8,799 nucleotides of DNA, from NCBI GenBank assembly GCA_937902695.1, contig CALFNI010000413.1, forward strand, positions 1-8,799, written 5' to 3'. Shown here one piece after another: positions 4,501-8,799 of this stretch. The position numbers were made by a program, and so were the translations under genes. The notes beneath the pieces were generated by a model. It was not told the origin of the DNA. It did not search any database and saw nothing but the letters and a program-made list of their open reading frames with translations. The stretch's first letter is position 1. Every line of letters begins with the position of its first letter. Source of the DNA: an uncultured Rhodanobacteraceae bacterium (GTDB lineage Bacteria; Pseudomonadota; Gammaproteobacteria; Xanthomonadales; Rhodanobacteraceae).

Positions 4501-7500
4501 TTATCGCGTTTCCCCGAGCGCGATGCGCCGCCGGATCGCCCGGTCGCGCAGGAAGCTCAGGCACTGATCCGGCGGGAGCGGCAGCGAGAGCCAGTGACCC
4601 TGGATTTCGTCGCACCCCTGCTCGCGCAGATACTCCACCTGCTCGGCGCTCTCGACGCCTTCGGCGATGACGTTGAGCCCGAGCGAATGCGCCATCGTGA
4701 TGACGGTCGCCGTGATCGCCTCGTCGTCGGGATCGGTCGTGATGTCGCCGACGAATTCCTTGTCGATCTTGAGCGTGTCGATCGGCAAGCGCTTGAGATA
4801 ACTCAACGACGAATAGCCCGTGCCGAAATCGTCGATGGCGAGCGTCACGCCGACCGCCTTCAACTGACGCAGCGTCGTGATCGACTGCTCGGCGTTCGCC
4901 ATGACCATGCTCTCGGTCAGCTCGAGCTCGAGCTGGTTCGGCGCGATGTCGTGCTCGGCGAGGATGTCGCAAAGACGTTGCGTCAGCTCGCCGCGCAGCA
5001 GCTGCAGCACCGAAACGTTGACCGACATCGTGACGTCGCGCACGCCCGCCTCGCGCCAGCGCGCGAGCTGCGCGCAGGCCTGGCTCACGACCCAGTCGCC
5101 GATCTCGATGATCATGCCGGTCTCTTCGGCGATCGGAATGAACGACACCGGCGGCACGTTGCCGAGATCCTCGCTGCGCCAGCGCAGCAGCGCCTCGACG
5201 CCGGTCACGCGCTCGTCGAGCAGCGACAGCTTGGGCTGGTATACGAGAGAAAACTCGTTGCGTTCCAACGCTTTACGCAGGGCCGCTACGGTCGTCGCGC
5301 GCAGGCGCGCCGCCGCGTCCATCGCCTCGGTGTAGACCATGTACGTACGCCGCCCGCGCTCCTTCGCCTGGTACATCGCGGTGTCGGCGAACTTCAGGAG
5401 ATCGGTCGGCACCTGCCCGTGATCGGGATAGAAGCTGATGCCGATCGACGGCGAGATCACGACTTCCTGTCCGTTGTCGAGCTCGAGCGGCTGATCGAAC
5501 GCCGCGATGACTTTCTGCGCGATGTGCTCGGCTTCGAGATTGCCGGCGACGTCTTCGAGCACGACGGTGAACTCGTCGCCGCCGAGGCGGGCGACCGTGT
5601 CGCCTTCCCGCACGACATGGCGCAAGCGGCTGCCGGCCGCCTTCAGCATGCGATCGCCGGCGGCGTGGCCCATCGAATCGTTGACGTGCTTGAAGCGGTC
5701 GAGATCGAGGAACAGCACGGCGACCTTGCGGTTGCCGCGCCGCGCGCGAATGATCGCGTGGCCGAGCCGCTCGCTGAGCAGCGTGCGGTTCGGCAGGCCG
5801 GTCAGCGTGTCGTAGTTCGCAAGATAGCGAAGCTCCTGCTCGGCGCGCTTGCGGTCGGTGATGTCGTTGAGCACGCCGACGAAATGCGTGCGCGCGCCGG
5901 ACGCATCGCGCACCTCGGTGAGCTCGAGCCAGCAGAGGAACTCCTCGTTGTCCTTGCGCCGCTGCCAGAGCTCGCCGCGCCAGTGGCCGTTGCGCTCGAG
6001 CGCCTCGCGCATCGCGAGATAGTGCTCGGGCGGATGCTGCGAGCAGTTGAGGATCGACGCGACGCGGCCGATGACTTCGTGCTCGCGCCAGCCGGTCATG
6101 CGCGTGAACGCGGGGTTGACCGAAACGAAGCGGAACTCGAGATCGGTCACCGTCAGCGCTTCGGTCATGCTGCGGATCACTTCCTGCGCGATGCGATGCT
6201 CACGGTCGGCTGCGCGTGTGCCCATGATGTTGCGCGCGGTGCCGCACATGCGCAGCGGCTGGCCTTTCTCGTCGCGCTCGACGATGCGCGCGCGCGCGAG
6301 TACCCAGACCCAGTCGCCGCGGCTCGAGCGCAGGCGATGTTCGGACTCGAGCGTCTGCGTCGCGCCGGCGACGTGCTCGTCGATGCGCTGGCGCACGGCC
6401 GGGAGATCGTCGGGGTGGACGTTCTCGTCGATCCATGCGCGCGCGGGCACGGGCTCGCCTTCGTGCGGCGTGCGCAGCAGCTCGCCGATGCCGGTCATGA
6501 CGAGCCGGTCGTGCTGCATGTCCCAGTCCCAGAACTCGTCGCCCGAGCCCCACAGCGCGAGGCGCAGGCGCTCCTCGCGCTGGCGCATCTCGTGGCGCTG
6601 GCGCTCGGCTTGCGCCCAGCGGCGGCGGAACGTGTGCCACGCGAACGCGATGATCGCGAGCGCGGCGAACGCGTAGAGCAGCTTCGCCTCGGTGCCGAGC
6701 CAGCGCGGCGGCATCACGACGAGGCCGAGCGACGCCGGCGTGTCGTTCAGGAAACCGTCGTGATTCGCCGCGCGCACGGTGAACGTATAGCGGCCGGCAT
6801 CGAGGTTCGTGTAGGTCGCGTCGTGGCGCGGGCCCGCGTCGGTCCATTGGCTGTCGAAGCCGTCGAGCTTGTACTGGAAGCGGTTCCGCTCGGGCGCCGC
6901 GTAGTCGAGCGCGGCGAACTCGAAGCGCACGATGCGATCGGCCTGCGCGACGTGCATGGCGCCGTTCGCCGCGGGCACGGGACGATCCTTGTCGCCGACC
7001 GTGACGTTGGTGAACACGACCGGCGCGGGGTAGCGGCTGCCGACCACCGCCTGCGGCGAGAACAGCGTCAGCCCGTCGATGCTGCCGAACGCGAAGCGGC
7101 CGTCCTTCAGCGCGAAGAATGCGCCGCTGTTGAACTCCGAGCTCTGCAGGCCGTCGGCCGCGTTGAACGTGCGGAATGTTTCGTTGCTGCGGTCGAACGC
7201 GGCGAGGCCCTTGCTCGTCGAGAGCCAGAGCCGGCCCATCGCGTCTTCGCCGATCGCGCCGATCGTGCCGTTCGGCAGGCCGTCGCGCGGCAGCCAGCGC
7301 GTGAAGCGCATGTGCTCGCCCTCGATGCCGTCGAGCCGGTTGAGCCCGAGCTGGGTGCCGACCCAGATCGTGCCGTCGGCGCTCTCGTGGATCGCGCGAA
7401 CGACGTTGCCCGCGATAGACCTCGGATCGGCCGGATCCTGCCGCGTGACATGCACGACGCCGGCCGCGTCGATCATGTCGAGGCCGTTCAGCGTGCCGAT

Positions 7501-8799
7501 CCAGATGCGGCCCGTCTTGTCCTGATGCAGCGCGAGCACGGTGTTGCTGCTGAGCCGCGGGGAGCCCGAGTCGGCGCGCAGGATCTGCCAGCGCTCGAGC
7601 GGCGCGTCGAAGCGCGCGACGCCGTTGAACGCGGTGCCGAGCCAGAGCCGGCCGTCGCGTGCGGAGAGAATGCTGCGCACGTCGGCGTCGGCGAGGCCGG
7701 GATCTTCGTCGCCGAGCGGCAGCACCGTTGCCGTGCGCCGCGCCGGATCGAACAGCGCGATGCCGCGCGTGGTCGCGACCCAGAGCCGGCCTTGTCCCGT
7801 GCCGGCGAGCGCCGTGACGCTGAGATCGGGCATCGTCTCGGGTTCGGGGGGCGCGGCCGCCTTCGCCGCGTGCGCGGTCTTGCGATTCGGCTGCACGCGC
7901 AGCTCGGGATGCTTCGACGGCGCCGTCGCGAACGCGTGCGCGATGACTTCGCCGTAGCGCTCGAACGTGTTCGTCGTCGGGTCGTAGCGCTTGAGGCCGT
8001 CGGCATCGGTGCCGAGCCAGATGCCGCCGCCGGCATCCTCGTAGATCGCGCGCACGTTGTTCGCCGCGAGCGAATCGCGCGAGCCGCCCTGATCGGCGCC
8101 TTGCTGATCGACCACGTACTGGAAGATCGAGCCCGCGGGATCGGTCCGCGCGAGCCCGCGCTCGCTGGTGCCGACCCAGAGCAGGCCAGAGCGGTCGACC
8201 AGCAGGCTCGTGATCAGCGCGCCGGGCAGCGTGCCGGGGAGGTTGCGCTCGGGACGCAGCCACGCTTCGTCGCCGTGATCGACATCGAACGCGACGAGCC
8301 CTTCGTGCGGCACGGCGAGCCACAGCCGTCCGCGCGCGTCCTCGGCGATCGCCGTGACCGCGTGCGTGCCCTGCGCGGGCCAGACGCGCTGCGCGTTCGC
8401 GCCGTCGACGCGATAGAGCCCGTCGTAGCTGCCGGCGAAAAGGCGATGCGCGTGATCGATCCAGAGCGTCGCGACGTCGTCGAGCGCCTCGCCGCCGACG
8501 CGCTCGAGCGCGCTGCCGTCCGCCGGCAGCCGGAACAGGCCGAGCGAGCTGGCGATCCAGAGCGTGCCGTCGTCGCCGCGGCGGATCTGCCGCATGCGCG
8601 CGATGCGGCCTTCGCCGCGCGGCATCGGCAGCGCGGCCTTGAGCTCGGTGCCTTGCGCATCGACGTGCGCGAGGCCCATGTCGGTGCCGACCCAGATGCC
8701 GTGGCCCGGATCGAGCGCGAGCGCGCGCACGAAGCCGAGCTCGGGCGGCGCATCCTTTGCGATCGGCACGTGCTCGATCGTGCCGCGCGCCGCATCGAG
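4501..8799 (-). CDS. Membrane propeller-PAS-PAS-GGDEF-EAL c-di-GMP signalling protein (5' end outside window)
   Basis: A very large sensor with 1432 visible residues; the frame is open through the right edge, so the internal GTG at 8769 is not the true start. Residues are counted from the edge. About 1-590 form a periplasmic-type beta-propeller with roughly 12 Reg_prop blades (motifs such as GIWVGT, RLWLGT, TIWVGT, each followed by G-L..D). A Y_Y_Y domain follows (about 628-700), then one membrane helix (707-724, LLYAFAALAIIAFAWHTF) with RRRW on the cytoplasmic side, a short coiled coil, PAS_3-like (about 746-860), a second PAS (about 870-985), GGDEF (about 993-1155) and EAL (about 1175-1420). 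The diguanylate cyclase site GGDEF is intact (1073-1077), with an I-site REGD (1064-1067). The phosphodiesterase residues are also present: EAL 1202-1204, N1261, E1296, DDFGTGYSS 1323-1331, K1344, E1380, Q1400. Both activities are therefore possible, and the net direction cannot be predicted. The gene ends in TAA and has its own terminator. The ligand is unknown. Confidence 0.95.
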   Translation of the reverse strand, partial: LDAARGTIEHVPIAKDAPPELGFVRALALDPGHGIWVGTDMGLAHVDAQGTELKAALPMPRGEGRIARMRQIRRGDDGTLWIASSLGLFRLPADGSALERVGGEALDDVATLWIDHAHRLFAGSYDGLYRVDGANAQRVWPAQGTHAVTAIAEDARGRLWLAVPHEGLVAFDVDHGDEAWLRPERNLPGTLPGALITSLLVDRSGLLWVGTSERGLARTDPAGSIFQYVVDQQGADQGGSRDSLAANNVRAIYEDAGGGIWLGTDADGLKRYDPTTNTFERYGEVIAHAFATAPSKHPELRVQPNRKTAHAAKAAAPPEPETMPDLSVTALAGTGQGRLWVATTRGIALFDPARRTATVLPLGDEDPGLADADVRSILSARDGRLWLGTAFNGVARFDAPLERWQILRADSGSPRLSSNTVLALHQDKTGRIWIGTLNGLDMIDAAGVVHVTRQDPADPRSIAGNVVRAIHESADGTIWVGTQLGLNRLDGIEGEHMRFTRWLPRDGLPNGTIGAIGEDAMGRLWLSTSKGLAAFDRSNETFRTFNAADGLQSSEFNSGAFFALKDGRFAFGSIDGLTLFSPQAVVGSRYPAPVVFTNVTVGDKDRPVPAANGAMHVAQADRIVRFEFAALDYAAPERNRFQYKLDGFDSQWTDAGPRHDATYTNLDAGRYTFTVRAANHDGFLNDTPASLGLVVMPPRWLGTEAKLLYAFAALAIIAFAWHTFRRRWAQAERQRHEMRQREERLRLALWGSGDEFWDWDMQHDRLVMTGIGELLRTPHEGEPVPARAWIDENVHPDDLPAVRQRIDEHVAGATQTLESEHRLRSSRGDWVWVLARARIVERDEKGQPLRMCGTARNIMGTRAADREHRIAQEVIRSMTEALTVTDLEFRFVSVNPAFTRMTGWREHEVIGRVASILNCSQHPPEHYLAMREALERNGHWRGELWQRRKDNEEFLCWLELTEVRDASGARTHFVGVLNDITDRKRAEQELRYLANYDTLTGLPNRTLLSERLGHAIIRARRGNRKVAVLFLDLDRFKHVNDSMGHAAGDRMLKAAGSRLRHVVREGDTVARLGGDEFTVVLEDVAGNLEAEHIAQKVIAAFDQPLELDNGQEVVISPSIGISFYPDHGQVPTDLLKFADTAMYQAKERGRRTYMVYTEAMDAAARLRATTVAALRKALERNEFSLVYQPKLSLLDERVTGVEALLRWRSEDLGNVPPVSFIPIAEETGMIIEIGDWVVSQACAQLARWREAGVRDVTMSVNVSVLQLLRGELTQRLCDILAEHDIAPNQLELELTESMVMANAEQSITTLRQLKAVGVTLAIDDFGTGYSSLSYLKRLPIDTLKIDKEFVGDITTDPDDEAITATVITMAHSLGLNVIAEGVESAEQVEYLREQGCDEIQGHWLSLPLPPDQCLSFLRDRAIRRRIALGETR

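Noticed and set aside
6200..8323. 707-codon open frame on the minus strand in another frame of the sensor gene
   Set aside because: Its translation is dominated by Arg and Ala, as expected for an out-of-frame reading of GC-rich coding DNA, while the overlapping frame encodes intact propeller and PAS domains.
8767..8769. GTG at 8769 as the start of the sensor gene
   Set aside because: The frame remains open to the window edge, there is no ribosome site, and the signal peptide and one or more blades expected for this architecture are missing.

Overview
The window looks like a chromosomal segment of a very GC-rich gammaproteobacterium. The Xanthomonadales/Lysobacterales (Xanthomonadaceae or Rhodanobacteraceae) are the best guess. 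This rests on the order zapB-like gene, zapA, 6S RNA, ygfA, EVE-domain gene, rpiA, on the small TIGR02449-type coiled-coil protein, and on a sensor combining a Reg_prop/Y_Y_Y propeller with PAS, GGDEF and EAL domains. The species cannot be named from the sequence alone. I see no insertion sequence, phage gene, CRISPR array, tRNA or rRNA.

Layout. Positions 3-1757 (+ strand) hold the C-terminal 584 residues of an Ala-rich TPR protein whose start lies left of the window. It converges on a minus-strand cluster. Read in its transcription direction, right to left, that cluster is: a zapB-like coiled-coil gene (4374-4156), zapA (4152-3850), the 6S RNA gene ssrS (about 3844-3660), a structured leader, ygfA with a TTG start (3517-2912), an EVE-domain gene (2908-2459) and rpiA (2448-1798). 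Gaps between adjacent coding genes are 3, 3 and 10 bases, apart from the 332-base stretch that holds 6S RNA and the ygfA leader. Right of the cluster, an intrinsic terminator (4470-4438) ends a very large minus-strand gene. That gene runs from the right window edge to 4501 and encodes a membrane c-di-GMP signalling protein whose N-terminus is outside the window.

How the genes fit together. The ZapB-like/ZapA pair serves the FtsZ ring. 6S RNA sequesters sigma70 RNA polymerase in stationary phase, and its 3' flank runs into ygfA, which handles the folate storage form 5-formyl-THF. EVE (modified-base binding) and rpiA (pentose phosphate pathway) follow as co-transcribed housekeeping genes. The large sensor and the TPR protein are separate transcription units at the edges.

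No previously undescribed system is evident. The most useful non-routine observations are the 6S RNA with its sigma70 promoter inside the end of zapA, a probable leaderless start for the zapB-like gene, a ygfA leader with mutually exclusive stems, and details of the large sensor.
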